Translations under genes and position numbers: made by a program
The notes under the pieces: generated by a model
Seen by the model: only the letters and a program-made list of their open reading frames with translations
Database searches by the model: none
Told to the model about the DNA's origin: nothing
Part shown: one piece after another, positions 8,877-16,284 of the stretch
Layout: each line of letters opens with the position of its first letter
How positions within the stretch are numbered: position 1 is the first letter of the stretch
Assembly (NCBI GenBank): GCA_016794465.1
Contig: JAEUKA010000115.1
Span: 59,965 to 123,964 of the forward strand
Direction: 5' to 3'
Origin: Myxococcales bacterium
GTDB lineage: Bacteria; Myxococcota_A; Polyangia; Palsa-1104; JAEUJZ01
Length of the DNA stretch: 64,000 bases

Positions 8877-11212
8877 GGCGACCTCCCCAGCAGTGCAACC
8901 ACCAAGAAGAGAATCACAAGGCACACCAGCGCGACTCCGCTCGCCAAAAGCGTCGTCCGCTGGCTCGGTAGCACGGGCTCCCTGTTTGCAGAAGAACCCA
9001 CCAGCTTCCACTCATCAGGAAGCGTCACCTTGGGCCCAAGCGGAAGACGTTGTTCCACAGTCTGAGGCGTCGGAGCAGGCGTCACGACAGGACTCTGTAC
9101 CGCAGGCGCTGACACGCGATCCGAATCGACAATCGGCGGCTGATCTGCAGAGGTTGCAGCATCGATGGTGATCACTGGCTGCGTCTGAAATAGACGGACA
9201 GAGGACAGCTCTTCTGTGAGCTGTTGCCACGATCCGTAGCGCTGCTCGGGCTGCTTGGACATCATGCGATGGATGATTCCTGCCAGGTGACGATCAAAGC
9301 CCGGCTCTAGCGAGAGGATCTGGCGCGGCTCTTCATGCATGTGCGCCAGCAGCAGCTCGCGATCGGTGTCCTTCTCAAACGGAGGATGCCCCACTGCCGC
9401 GTGATACAGAGACGCTCCCAAGCTGTACATATCAGCCCGGAAGTCGATGTGACTGGGACTCTGGATTTGCTCTGGAGCGATGTACTCTGCCGTCCCAGAC
9501 ACCAGTCCACGCGCTGCCAGCTCATCTTCCAGAGTTCCCGCAGCAGTCCGCCGACTAGCAATCCCAAAATCCACCAGCTTGATATGACCATCCCGACGCT
9601 CGATGATGTTCGACGGCTTCACATCTCGATGTAGAAGTCCGCTCTCACTGGCTGCGGTCAGGGCTGCTACCACTGCAAGGCCAATCTGCGTGATGCGCGC
9701 GACCGGCAGCTTGCCAAGGTTGCGGATCATCGTCTCTAGGTTCGTCTCACCAACGTACTCCATGACGATGTAGGGAATCCGACCGTCTACATCGGCATCG
9801 ATCACTCGCACAATGTGAGGATGATCGAGCCGCACCAGAGTCTGGGCCTCATGAAGAAAGCGACTCTCTCCTTCCGGATCGATCGCAGGGTCAATGGGGT
9901 CAAAGATCTTTACCGCCACGGGCACCCGCATCAGCTCGTGAAAGGAACGGAACACCGTCGCTGTCGCACCGCCGCCGAGTGGCTCATGAAGCAGGTAGCG
10001 ACCGATCCGTCGACCCGAAGCAGGAAGCGGCGCCGGAACTGCTGCGGACTCTGGCTTCGGTGCAGACTCCGGAACTGCTGCGGACTCTGGCTTCGGTGCA
10101 GACTCTGGAACTTCTGCTGGCTCTGGCTTCGGTGCCGGCTCCAGAACTTCTGCGGACTCTACTGATACTGCGGTAGATCTCGGCTTTGTCCCAAGTACCG
10201 TCGACAGTGGTAGGTTTAGATAGCCTTTGCCCACAGCGTCAATGGTACGCGCCAACGTCTGAGTCAGGAGCTGTTTGCGGACCAAGAACTCGAGCAGCGG
10301 GCCTTGCTGATTCCACTGAACCCACAGCTGTTCAAGCTCTCGCTCACCAAGACCGCAGCGCTCTTCCAGATAGGGACGCAGCTGTTCCCACAGGGTGTCG
10401 GCGTTCGTCATCTGATTTACCGCCTGCTCCAGTGCGGCCACCGCCTCGGCCATGCTGGCATACCGTTCAGAGGCACGATGGGCAGCCAGCCGAGCAATGA
10501 TGGCCGCTAGTCCCGGGGCTGCCCGCATGCTGTCAAGTAGCGTCGGAAGCTGCGTTGGAGAGGCGCGACTTCCATGCCACAGCTCAAAGCCAACCAGTCC
10601 CAAAGAGAACTGATCACTGGCCGGTGTGGCTCCTTCCAGCGCGACTTCCGGAGCCATGTATTCCGTCGATCCAGTCAGCGTCCGCGCCACCGCTCCACGC
10701 GACAAAAATCGACCAGCCCCAAAGTCGGTCAGCAGCCAGCGCGTCTGCACGCCCTCCTGCTCTGCCAGGATGTTTTCTGGCTTCACATCGCGGTGCAGAA
10801 CGCCCTGCTCATGTGCGTACGACAGAGCGGCGCCGACATCGAGCAGGACCTGTCCGCACTGGCGCGGAGTCAGGGTCTTTCTCTCCACCAGTGCCCGTCG
10901 CAGAGAACCACCACGCGCCCGCGCAAACACCAGCGCCCACAGCTTGTGGACTTCATCAAAGCCGGCATCCAGACAAGGCACGATGTTGCGATGTTTAAAC
11001 CGCATCACCAAGCGCAGTTCGCTGGCCCAGGGAGGAAAGCCATCCTGCTCGCCATCAAAAAACTTCACCACCACATCGTGTCCGCCCTGGGAATCGGTGG
11101 CGCGAAACACGCTGCCAGATGTACCGATGCCAATCCGCGTACCCAGGAGGTAGCGTCCCAGCACCAGACTCTGTTTGATGGCAGCTTCCCCCATGATAGA
11201 CGGCTCACTCAC
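8873..11212 (-). CDS. Tandem Ser/Thr protein kinase with C-terminal membrane anchor
   Basis: A 779-aa protein with two full Hanks-type kinase domains. Kinase 1 (about 20-265) has the glycine loop GIGTSGSVF, Lys50, HRDVKPEN (140-147) and DFG (163-165). Kinase 2 (about 403-660) has GGGATATVF, Lys435, HRDVKPSN (528-535) and DFG (548-550). Both keep the catalytic residues. A helical region (about 270-345) and a Pro/Glu/Ala repeat linker (about 353-395) separate them. The C-terminus has one hydrophobic helix (about 753-776) and a 3-residue tail, so the kinases should face the cytoplasm. GTG at 11212 overlaps the V4R stop in a GTGA quartet; ATG at 11194 is an alternative start. It sits inside the bilin operon, coupled on both sides, which suggests phosphorylation tied to bilin status. 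Its substrates are unknown. Confidence 0.93.
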   Translation of the reverse strand: MSEPSIMGEAAIKQSLVLGRYLLGTRIGIGTSGSVFRATDSQGGHDVVVKFFDGEQDGFPPWASELRLVMRFKHRNIVPCLDAGFDEVHKLWALVFARARGGSLRRALVERKTLTPRQCGQVLLDVGAALSYAHEQGVLHRDVKPENILAEQEGVQTRWLLTDFGAGRFLSRGAVARTLTGSTEYMAPEVALEGATPASDQFSLGLVGFELWHGSRASPTQLPTLLDSMRAAPGLAAIIARLAAHRASERYASMAEAVAALEQAVNQMTNADTLWEQLRPYLEERCGLGERELEQLWVQWNQQGPLLEFLVRKQLLTQTLARTIDAVGKGYLNLPLSTVLGTKPRSTAVSVESAEVLEPAPKPEPAEVPESAPKPESAAVPESAPKPESAAVPAPLPASGRRIGRYLLHEPLGGGATATVFRSFHELMRVPVAVKIFDPIDPAIDPEGESRFLHEAQTLVRLDHPHIVRVIDADVDGRIPYIVMEYVGETNLETMIRNLGKLPVARITQIGLAVVAALTAASESGLLHRDVKPSNIIERRDGHIKLVDFGIASRRTAAGTLEDELAARGLVSGTAEYIAPEQIQSPSHIDFRADMYSLGASLYHAAVGHPPFEKDTDRELLLAHMHEEPRQILSLEPGFDRHLAGIIHRMMSKQPEQRYGSWQQLTEELSSVRLFQTQPVITIDAATSADQPPIVDSDRVSAPAVQSPVVTPAPTPQTVEQRLPLGPKVTLPDEWKLVGSSANREPVLPSQRTTLLASGVALVCLVILFLVVALLGRSP
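10035..10160 (-). repeat. 36-bp tandem repeat in the kinase linker
   Basis: Three near-identical 36-bp units and a partial fourth encode the linker between the two kinase domains (12-residue unit containing PESAPKPESAAV). Units 1 and 2 differ at one base. In-frame gain or loss of a unit would change linker length only. Confidence 0.85.
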
Positions 11213-11841
11213 TCACTCAGCTGCTGCACGATTTTCGAGTGCGAAGTCCGCGCGGTGATCAGCGCATGGACACGCGGTGCGGACTCCTGCGGGACCAGCA
11301 CAAAGGTCGTTCCTTCTTTGTCTCCCATCCGGGCATCACCGGTCTGAACGCAAGTCAATCCGTCGCTGGCAAAGTGTCCAAAGAAGCCCTCCAGGACCCC
11401 TGCAAACATGTCATCCGAGAGGTGTCCCTTGGGGCCGATGTCTTGCATGGGACTGCTGGTCAGCTTGATGGCCAAGAATCCGTACTTGCCAAGCGACCAG
11501 TCGATCTGGATTCGTCCCAGTCCAAAGCCGCGCCACAGATCTTCGATCAGGACCTGAAACTCGTTCATCGTACAGTCGCGCAGAGCACGCCCCAGATAGC
11601 CGCTTAGCTCGGCCTCACAGCGACGAGCCAGGCCGGCTCCGTAGAAGTGACCACAGCGCCGCAGAATGAGCACCGTTGCGGGTCCTGTCTCATGCTCACA
11701 AGCAGTCACAAAGCCGCGCAGAAAGTCTTCCCCTACACCAAGCAGTCGCGTTCCGCCCTGGCTCCGCAGCACCCCCGCAGTGAGGTCTGTCCGCAGAAAG
11801 GAATCGCGTGAGAAGTAGTTCAAAGGGCGAAGCGTGGTCAT
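11209..11841 (-). CDS. V4R-domain protein 1 of the bilin cluster
   Basis: A 210-aa cytoplasmic protein that I read as a V4R (4-vinyl-reductase-like) domain protein. It has an alpha/beta front half, then 'GRIQIDWSLGKYGFLAIKL' and a late 'LEGFFGHF...LTCVQTGD...TTFVLV' segment, which is the usual V4R C-terminal strand pattern. Only the first conserved cysteine (Cys164) is present; the later Cys pair is missing, unlike in the second V4R protein of this operon. V4R domains are small-molecule binding modules. The BBAG clusters described from other bacteria carry two V4R genes, and this fits that rule. The ATG at 11841 is 3 nt after the globin stop with GGAGG upstream. The kinase start overlaps its stop. 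The exact role is unknown. Confidence 0.65.
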   Translation of the reverse strand: MTTLRPLNYFSRDSFLRTDLTAGVLRSQGGTRLLGVGEDFLRGFVTACEHETGPATVLILRRCGHFYGAGLARRCEAELSGYLGRALRDCTMNEFQVLIEDLWRGFGLGRIQIDWSLGKYGFLAIKLTSSPMQDIGPKGHLSDDMFAGVLEGFFGHFASDGLTCVQTGDARMGDKEGTTFVLVPQESAPRVHALITARTSHSKIVQQLSE

Positions 11842-11844
11842 GAT

Positions 11845-12348
11845 CTACTTCGCCTCCTTGGCCGTATCATCCAGACCCTTCCCAGACAGGACTGATGCGC
11901 ACTGAGCCAAGAACGGCTGAAGCAGCTTCATCGTCGCTGGTGTCAGCTCCTTACCGGCCTCTGTAGCCAGGGTTTTGTAGGTGTCTTCGATAAAGTGCGG
12001 CGCAAACCCGACCCCCTTCAGGATCGTCGCCATCCACGTCAACAGAGAGTCGTTCAGATACTGGGGATCATTGCGAACCATCGCCAGCGTTGAATACCGC
12101 AGCACCATCGTTTCATCACGGACACAGGTCTGCTTGGCATTCTTGTATTTCTTCTCAAGATCCGGATAGGCGCGGAAGACCTCGCGCACCGTTCGCTCGA
12201 TGATCACGCTCTCTTTGCCGCTGATCTCTGTCATCGCCAGCAGTCGTCCCTCCACCCCACTGGCAAAGTCACGCAGCGTGACCTGCTCTGCCTGATTCAG
12301 ATAGCGACCCTCTGCGGTGTGTAGCATGTCCAAGATCTGACGATTCAT
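11845..12348 (-). CDS. Phycobiliprotein-like bilin-binding globin (BBAG)
   Basis: A 167-aa protein, the length of a phycobiliprotein subunit. It aligns by eye with allophycocyanin: 'GRYLNQAEQ..LRDF..G..RL' matches 'ARYLSPGEL..IKSF..GERRL', 'VFRAYPD' matches 'LFQKRPD', and 'QTCVRDETMVLRY' matches the chromophore site 'ATCLRDLDYYLRL'. Cys75 would form the thioether to the bilin; Arg77 and Asp78 match the residues that hold the propionate and the pyrrole nitrogens. The family known for this in non-photosynthetic bacteria is BBAG, the proposed ancestor of light-harvesting phycobiliproteins. The ATG at 12348 has GGAGAGAG upstream; longer in-frame starts do not match the family. No linker or lyase gene is recognisable nearby. 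The role may be bilin storage, sensing or photoprotection, which is not known. Confidence 0.82.
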   Translation of the reverse strand: MNRQILDMLHTAEGRYLNQAEQVTLRDFASGVEGRLLAMTEISGKESVIIERTVREVFRAYPDLEKKYKNAKQTCVRDETMVLRYSTLAMVRNDPQYLNDSLLTWMATILKGVGFAPHFIEDTYKTLATEAGKELTPATMKLLQPFLAQCASVLSGKGLDDTAKEAK

Positions 12349-12376
12349 CGAACTCTCTCCGTAAGAAGGAAGGGAA

Positions 12377-12619
12377 CTAGCCCCACTTAATGTTTGCAAA
12401 CAGCGAGCCCAGCGGCTCGACGACTTCACTACACGGACGACGCTCCACATTCAGGAAGCGGCTGGGCATCCGCATCGCCACAAAGTACTGCTCGACCGGC
12501 AAGGCCGACCAGTGATCCAAGGCGCTGGCAGCCTGGGTGCCCAGTGCCAGCTTGGCAAAGTAACGACGCACACTCTCAGGACGCTGCGGACGTTCCTCCG
12601 CTTTCAGCTCTATATCCAT
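12377..12619 (-). CDS. Unknown 80-aa protein of the bilin cluster
   Basis: A small soluble protein between the globin and V4R-2 genes. The ATG at 12619 has AAGGAG 5 nt upstream, which favours it over a weaker start 15 nt earlier. It is separated from the globin by 28 nt. Composition is mixed, with an Arg-rich middle (SVRRYFAKL, MPSRFLNVERR), a single Cys and a hydrophobic C-terminus (LGSLFANIKWG). I see no match to NblA, phycobilisome linkers or bilin lyases. Its fixed place within the operon suggests a partner of the globin or of the V4R proteins. Confidence 0.7.
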   Translation of the reverse strand: MDIELKAEERPQRPESVRRYFAKLALGTQAASALDHWSALPVEQYFVAMRMPSRFLNVERRPCSEVVEPLGSLFANIKWG

Positions 12620-12646
12620 GGCGACTCCTTGCAACCACCGGACTCC

Positions 12647-13303
12647 CTACAAGCGCTCGATGATCTCTTTGGCCGTCGCTCCCTCGCGCGTCCAGAACTG
12701 AGCAGCATTGATGCGCTTGCTGGAGCCCACGAGGAACTTACAGAACGACTCCCCCATCGAATAACACTGAATCTCCAGTCCGCTCAGCTCTGTCCGGGCG
12801 ATGTGACCGAACACCGCTGCAAACAGACCGGCATAGTAATGACACGCGACCTTGCCGATGTTGCCGATGCTCTTTGCGACCGCCGACTCAAACAGATCGA
12901 TGAAGATCAGTCCTTCTTTGATCTGCGACAGATCGTAGTTCCAGCTGCCCCAGCCCGCAGCTTGCAGCGGCCACCACCACGTCTCCAGCACCATCCGCGA
13001 GTGCGACTCCTGAATGGACTTCCCAAACTCCTCCTGAAAGCGCTTCTCAAAGCCACTCACATCGACCTTGCCCCACTCATATCCACAGCGATACATGATC
13101 TCTGCGGCGGCATCTCCGACCTCTTCCTCCAGCGCCTGCTGATAGCCAACAATGAAGTCCTCTGTGACCAGCATCGTGCGCTGCTCGTAGCGATTCCTTA
13201 GTCGGCCTTCTCCATCGCGTAGCCAGAACTTTTCGGGGTCATAGTGATTGTGTTGCGCATGAACACTCTGCCCCACTTGAGCGGTGGGAAATACAATTGC
13301 CAC
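12647..13303 (-). CDS. V4R-domain protein 2 of the bilin cluster
   Basis: A 218-aa protein ending in a V4R domain. The diagnostic C-terminal motif is complete: 'LEIQCYSMGESFCKF' with Cys180 and Cys188 (C-x3-G-x3-C-x-F). The N-terminal two thirds are helical and rich in Tyr and Trp (ETWWWPLQAAGW). The start is GTG at 13303, with GAGAGG upstream and only 3 nt after the ferredoxin stop; no ATG fits as well. V4R domains resemble ligand-binding sensors and 4-vinyl reductase BchJ. In a bilin operon the natural guess is tetrapyrrole or bilin handling, perhaps attachment to the globin, but this is inference. Confidence 0.75.
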   Translation of the reverse strand: MAIVFPTAQVGQSVHAQHNHYDPEKFWLRDGEGRLRNRYEQRTMLVTEDFIVGYQQALEEEVGDAAAEIMYRCGYEWGKVDVSGFEKRFQEEFGKSIQESHSRMVLETWWWPLQAAGWGSWNYDLSQIKEGLIFIDLFESAVAKSIGNIGKVACHYYAGLFAAVFGHIARTELSGLEIQCYSMGESFCKFLVGSSKRINAAQFWTREGATAKEIIERL

Positions 13304-13306
13304 GAC

Positions 13307-13810
13307 TTACCTCTCGGAATAGGAGTTCTTTTCGATCGACTGACAGCGCGATTGCATCTCGGCGATGTCTATGTCCACAAACGACAGCTCACGAATCCGT
13401 GATCGGGTGATGATCTTCCCGGCTGCGATCAGCACCGTGCCATGCAGAGGATGTACGATCGGAACTTCGGTCCGACGGCCAATGAGCTTCTCTAGCTCTA
13501 CCGATCCATCCAGGTACTGCACACGCGGCAGCGCTATTTTAACGCCGTTTCCCAGTACCTTGGCTTGACACGCCAAGCGTGAGTTTGGCTGTCTGTCCGC
13601 AAGCATCGGTAACGACATGTTCTCACGCGGAGTGATCGGAGAGAGTCGCTCTGCCCCTTCTACTACATACACGTGACAGGTTGCACAAAGCCCCTTGCCA
13701 CCACACGCCATCGGCAGCTTTTCTTGGCACGCCAAGACGGCCTCTATTACCCGTGCATTCGTCGAGACATCGACAGGATCTTCGTGCGTCTCGACATGGA
13801 CACTCTTCAT
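13307..13810 (-). CDS. [2Fe-2S] ferredoxin with C-terminal extension
   Basis: A 167-aa protein. Residues 1-95 are an adrenodoxin/plant-type ferredoxin fold with cluster ligands Cys36, Cys42, Cys45 and Cys81 (ACGGKGLCATC ... RLACQ). The remaining 70 residues are not ferredoxin-like: they contain a basic segment and 'VPIVHPLHGTVLIAAGKI'. It is the first gene of the bilin operon and the obvious electron donor for both heme oxygenase and the bilin reductase, each of which needs reduced ferredoxin. The published BBAG clusters also include an iron-sulfur protein. No ferredoxin reductase gene is present in the window, so that would be supplied elsewhere. The ATG at 13810 lies 97 nt downstream of the protease gene stop. 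Confidence 0.88.
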   Translation of the reverse strand: MKSVHVETHEDPVDVSTNARVIEAVLACQEKLPMACGGKGLCATCHVYVVEGAERLSPITPRENMSLPMLADRQPNSRLACQAKVLGNGVKIALPRVQYLDGSVELEKLIGRRTEVPIVHPLHGTVLIAAGKIITRSRIRELSFVDIDIAEMQSRCQSIEKNSYSER

Positions 13811-13907
13811 GCGAGGGCATCCCCCTTCCCCAGTCGTAAGATGTCTTCGCGCCCCAAAATGTTACAGAAGAGCGGGTGTATTTTTTGTCGATGCAAGACT
13901 TCAATGA
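13811..13907 (-). promoter_or_regulatory. Probable leader/promoter region of the bilin operon
   Basis: 97 bp between the C39-like protease stop and the ferredoxin start; this is the largest gap upstream of the operon and is more AT-rich (an A-run and TGTAACATTTT on the minus strand). I could not fix -35/-10 boxes with confidence, so read-through from the protease gene remains possible. Confidence 0.35.
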
Positions 13908-15509
13908 CTACTTGGCCGCAGCGGGGCGCGGCTCGGGAATCGGAATCGCTTTGGGAGGCTCCTCCACCTCTTTCTTCGGCTTGGGCGGCTGCAAAAAGCG
14001 CAGCGAGCGCCACGAGTTGGCAAACACACTGTCCGCCACGGATGACGAGCTACCCAGTGACTCTCCGGCATTGAGATTCTGTCCGTTTGCCGCCGTCCAG
14101 TCGCTGTCCATCGTCCGTGGATTGGCTCGGTCAACGGCGCCATCGACTTGATTTTTGCGCGCTACCGATCGCCCAGCCTGGCCCTTTTCGCCGTACGCAT
14201 CACCCACCTGGGCGACGTTATAGTCCTTGCGAATCCGACCGTACGGATCGTCGATGGTTAGGCCGTCTTTCTGCATCTGCTGCACCGACACAATGTGCGA
14301 GGCGTCGAAGTTCTTGCTCCCTTTGTGGTGATAGCTCAGCATCGCCGCCCCACCGTCATCGAGCACCTCGGACAGCTCGCCCCGCGCCTTGGTCCAGTTC
14401 ATGTCCTTCCCAGGAGTCACCGTGCGATAGGTCGGACGCTTCTCGACATCGGGCTCCAGCTTCTCCAGCAGCTTCGGAGTCACCGTATCCAGATCCGTCC
14501 GTCCGCCCGCTTTGGTGAGGTAGCGCAGCAGATCGAGCGTGTCCTCGAACTGCGCATTTTCACGATACTTACCGGCGACGTTGTCCCAGGCCTTCTCTTC
14601 AGTATCCTTGCCGCGCACCCCTTGATACGGCTTGGTCGCAGCCCCGTCGACCGCCTTGAGATACCCCTTCACCTGTCCCTCAAAATATCCGGGTGGCAGC
14701 TGCACCTCGTCGGCACTCTTGGGCAGCGTGCTCGGGTCGCCTTTTTGCTTGGCCAGCTTGGCCTTCTCTTCATCGAGAAAGCGCTTCCGCAGCTCGCCAT
14801 CAATCGCACCCATCGCATCTTCACGCCCATAGCCCATCCGCTCCAGCGCCATCGCCAGGCTGGTCATGTTGCACGACGCTTCCGGCGGAATCAGGTTGTC
14901 CGATTGGGTGCGATATTCCGGCACTCCCAGCTTGGTATTCCAGTCACTGCCAGTGCCCACATGCGCGCCTTCCGGATTTGTTCCTGCTGCCGGAGTCGTC
15001 TCATCAGGCTGCATCTTTTCCAGCGACTCGATCAGAGGCCGCGCATTGTCGATAAGCGGGGTCGGCACTGTCGCTGCCGCGTTCCCCGTCGCATCTTCCG
15101 GCGCAACATCTTGCGAGAACTTCGACAGCGCATCGAGCCGCTCTTCCAGATACTTCGCCTTCTCTGGACCTTTCAGAAACTGCGATGCGTAGTTCGCACC
15201 ATCAAGCGTCATCTGGTACGCATCGATCCGCTTGTCTCTGGGCCCGCGCTCATAGATCGCTGGCGGCAAGAGTCCAATGTCGGCGTAGTGACCCAGCGGC
15301 TCCGCAAATGCCTCCGCAGGCAGCTTGTCCGCTTTGGGAACCGGTCCCAGCGGCGTCGGCACGTGCTCAAGCGGCACCGGAGCCATCGCCTCCCACGGGA
15401 TCGAAGCCAGCGGCTTGCGAACCCACTTGTCTGGACCATTCACCGTCCCACTCTCTGGCTTGGCTTCCGGAGCGTGCACGTCTTCCGGACGCTTCTCCAC
15501 AGCTGGCAT
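13908..15509 (-). CDS. C39-like (papain-fold) cysteine protease, possible effector
   Basis: A 533-aa hydrophilic protein. The N-terminal 200 residues are Pro/Glu-rich and low in complexity with no signal peptide or membrane helix. The central region holds a likely papain-fold triad: Cys213 in PPEASCNMTSLAMAL, His405 in NFDASHIVSVQQM, and Asp420/Asp421 in LTIDDPYG, the spacing and flanks of C39-like peptidases. A charged Lys-rich insert separates Cys and His. The C-terminus is Pro/Lys/Glu-rich (QPPKPKKEVEEPPK). The lack of an export signal and the disordered ends would suit an intracellular enzyme or a substrate of a contractile or type VI machine, but no such gene is nearby. It is divergent from msrA and precedes the bilin operon by 97 nt. 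Confidence 0.65.
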   Translation of the reverse strand: MPAVEKRPEDVHAPEAKPESGTVNGPDKWVRKPLASIPWEAMAPVPLEHVPTPLGPVPKADKLPAEAFAEPLGHYADIGLLPPAIYERGPRDKRIDAYQMTLDGANYASQFLKGPEKAKYLEERLDALSKFSQDVAPEDATGNAAATVPTPLIDNARPLIESLEKMQPDETTPAAGTNPEGAHVGTGSDWNTKLGVPEYRTQSDNLIPPEASCNMTSLAMALERMGYGREDAMGAIDGELRKRFLDEEKAKLAKQKGDPSTLPKSADEVQLPPGYFEGQVKGYLKAVDGAATKPYQGVRGKDTEEKAWDNVAGKYRENAQFEDTLDLLRYLTKAGGRTDLDTVTPKLLEKLEPDVEKRPTYRTVTPGKDMNWTKARGELSEVLDDGGAAMLSYHHKGSKNFDASHIVSVQQMQKDGLTIDDPYGRIRKDYNVAQVGDAYGEKGQAGRSVARKNQVDGAVDRANPRTMDSDWTAANGQNLNAGESLGSSSSVADSVFANSWRSLRFLQPPKPKKEVEEPPKAIPIPEPRPAAAK

Positions 15510-15627
15510 GCAAAAACCCCCAAGAACTTATCGGCAAAGCGGGCGGGCGATTGCCTTGTGTCCGCCCAGCGCCGCTGCCAATCGGTATTGTCGACGACTC
15601 CAGGGACCTTGTACTAGGATCGTGATC
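15510..15627. promoter_or_regulatory. Divergent intergenic region between the protease and msrA
   Basis: 118 bp serving both divergent starts. It contains GGGCGG at 15541-15546 and CCGCCC at 15562-15567 as an inverted pair. TTGTCG followed after 18 bp by TACTAG, just ahead of msrA, could be a weak promoter. Confidence 0.3.
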
Positions 15628-16284
15628 ATGTTTTTTTCCGATCCGCGCAAGCTGAAAATCCCTACCAAGGAAGAGTCTCTCCCCGGTCGCTCTGATCGCA
15701 TGAGCGTTCCGGACCTTCACTTTGTCTCCGGCCACCGCATCGTGCCGCCCTTCCCTTCCGGAATGGAGCGCGCTCTGTTCGGAATGGGCTGCTTTTGGGG
15801 GGCCGAAAAGATGTTCTGGCTGTGTGATGGTGTCTACAGCACAGCCGTCGGATACGCCGCCGGACATACTCCCAATCCCAGCTACTACGAGGTCTGCTCC
15901 GGTCGCACCGGCCACAACGAAGTGGTACAGGTCGTGTTCGATCCCAAGCGACTGCGTTATGAAGATCTGCTGCGCGTGTTTTGGGAAGGCCATGATCCCA
16001 CGCAGGGAATGCGGCAGGGAGCCGACAGTGGCACCCAATATCGATCAGGAATCTACTGCCACACTCCCAATCACCGGCAGCTCGCGGAAGCGTCTCTCTC
16101 CGCTTATCAAAAAGAGCTACGGAGTGCCGGGTACGGAGCCATCACCACCGAGATCCTCGACGCGCCCGAGTTCTATTATGCCGAGGCCTACCACCAGCAG
16201 TACCTGGCCAAGAATCCCGATGGCTACTGCGGCCACGGCGGCACCGGAGTCTCCTGCCCCATCGGAATCAAGCGCGCTCTGTGA
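15628..16284 (+). CDS. msrA: Peptide methionine sulfoxide reductase A
   Basis: A 218-aa enzyme that reduces S-methionine sulfoxide in proteins. The active-site motif GMGCFWGAE (Cys55) is intact, and the C-terminal half has the family's 'DSGTQYRSGIY' and 'EFYYAEAYHQQYL' motifs. The C-terminal GYCGHGGTGVSCP carries two more Cys that likely resolve the disulfide. The 46-residue N-terminal extension before the core resembles E. coli-type MsrA. The ATG at 15628 was chosen because upstream in-frame starts lie inside the divergent protease gene. Its end overlaps the convergent queG by 17 nt. Confidence 0.95.
   Translation: MFFSDPRKLKIPTKEESLPGRSDRMSVPDLHFVSGHRIVPPFPSGMERALFGMGCFWGAEKMFWLCDGVYSTAVGYAAGHTPNPSYYEVCSGRTGHNEVVQVVFDPKRLRYEDLLRVFWEGHDPTQGMRQGADSGTQYRSGIYCHTPNHRQLAEASLSAYQKELRSAGYGAITTEILDAPEFYYAEAYHQQYLAKNPDGYCGHGGTGVSCPIGIKRAL

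Noticed and set aside
8873..11212. Pseudokinase for one of the two kinase domains
   Set aside because: Both have Lys, HRD and DFG, so loss of activity cannot be claimed.
14295..15617. 440-codon plus-strand frame opposite the C39-like protease
   Set aside because: Same antisense effect; Arg/His/Leu-rich with no domain, while the minus strand carries the protease triad.
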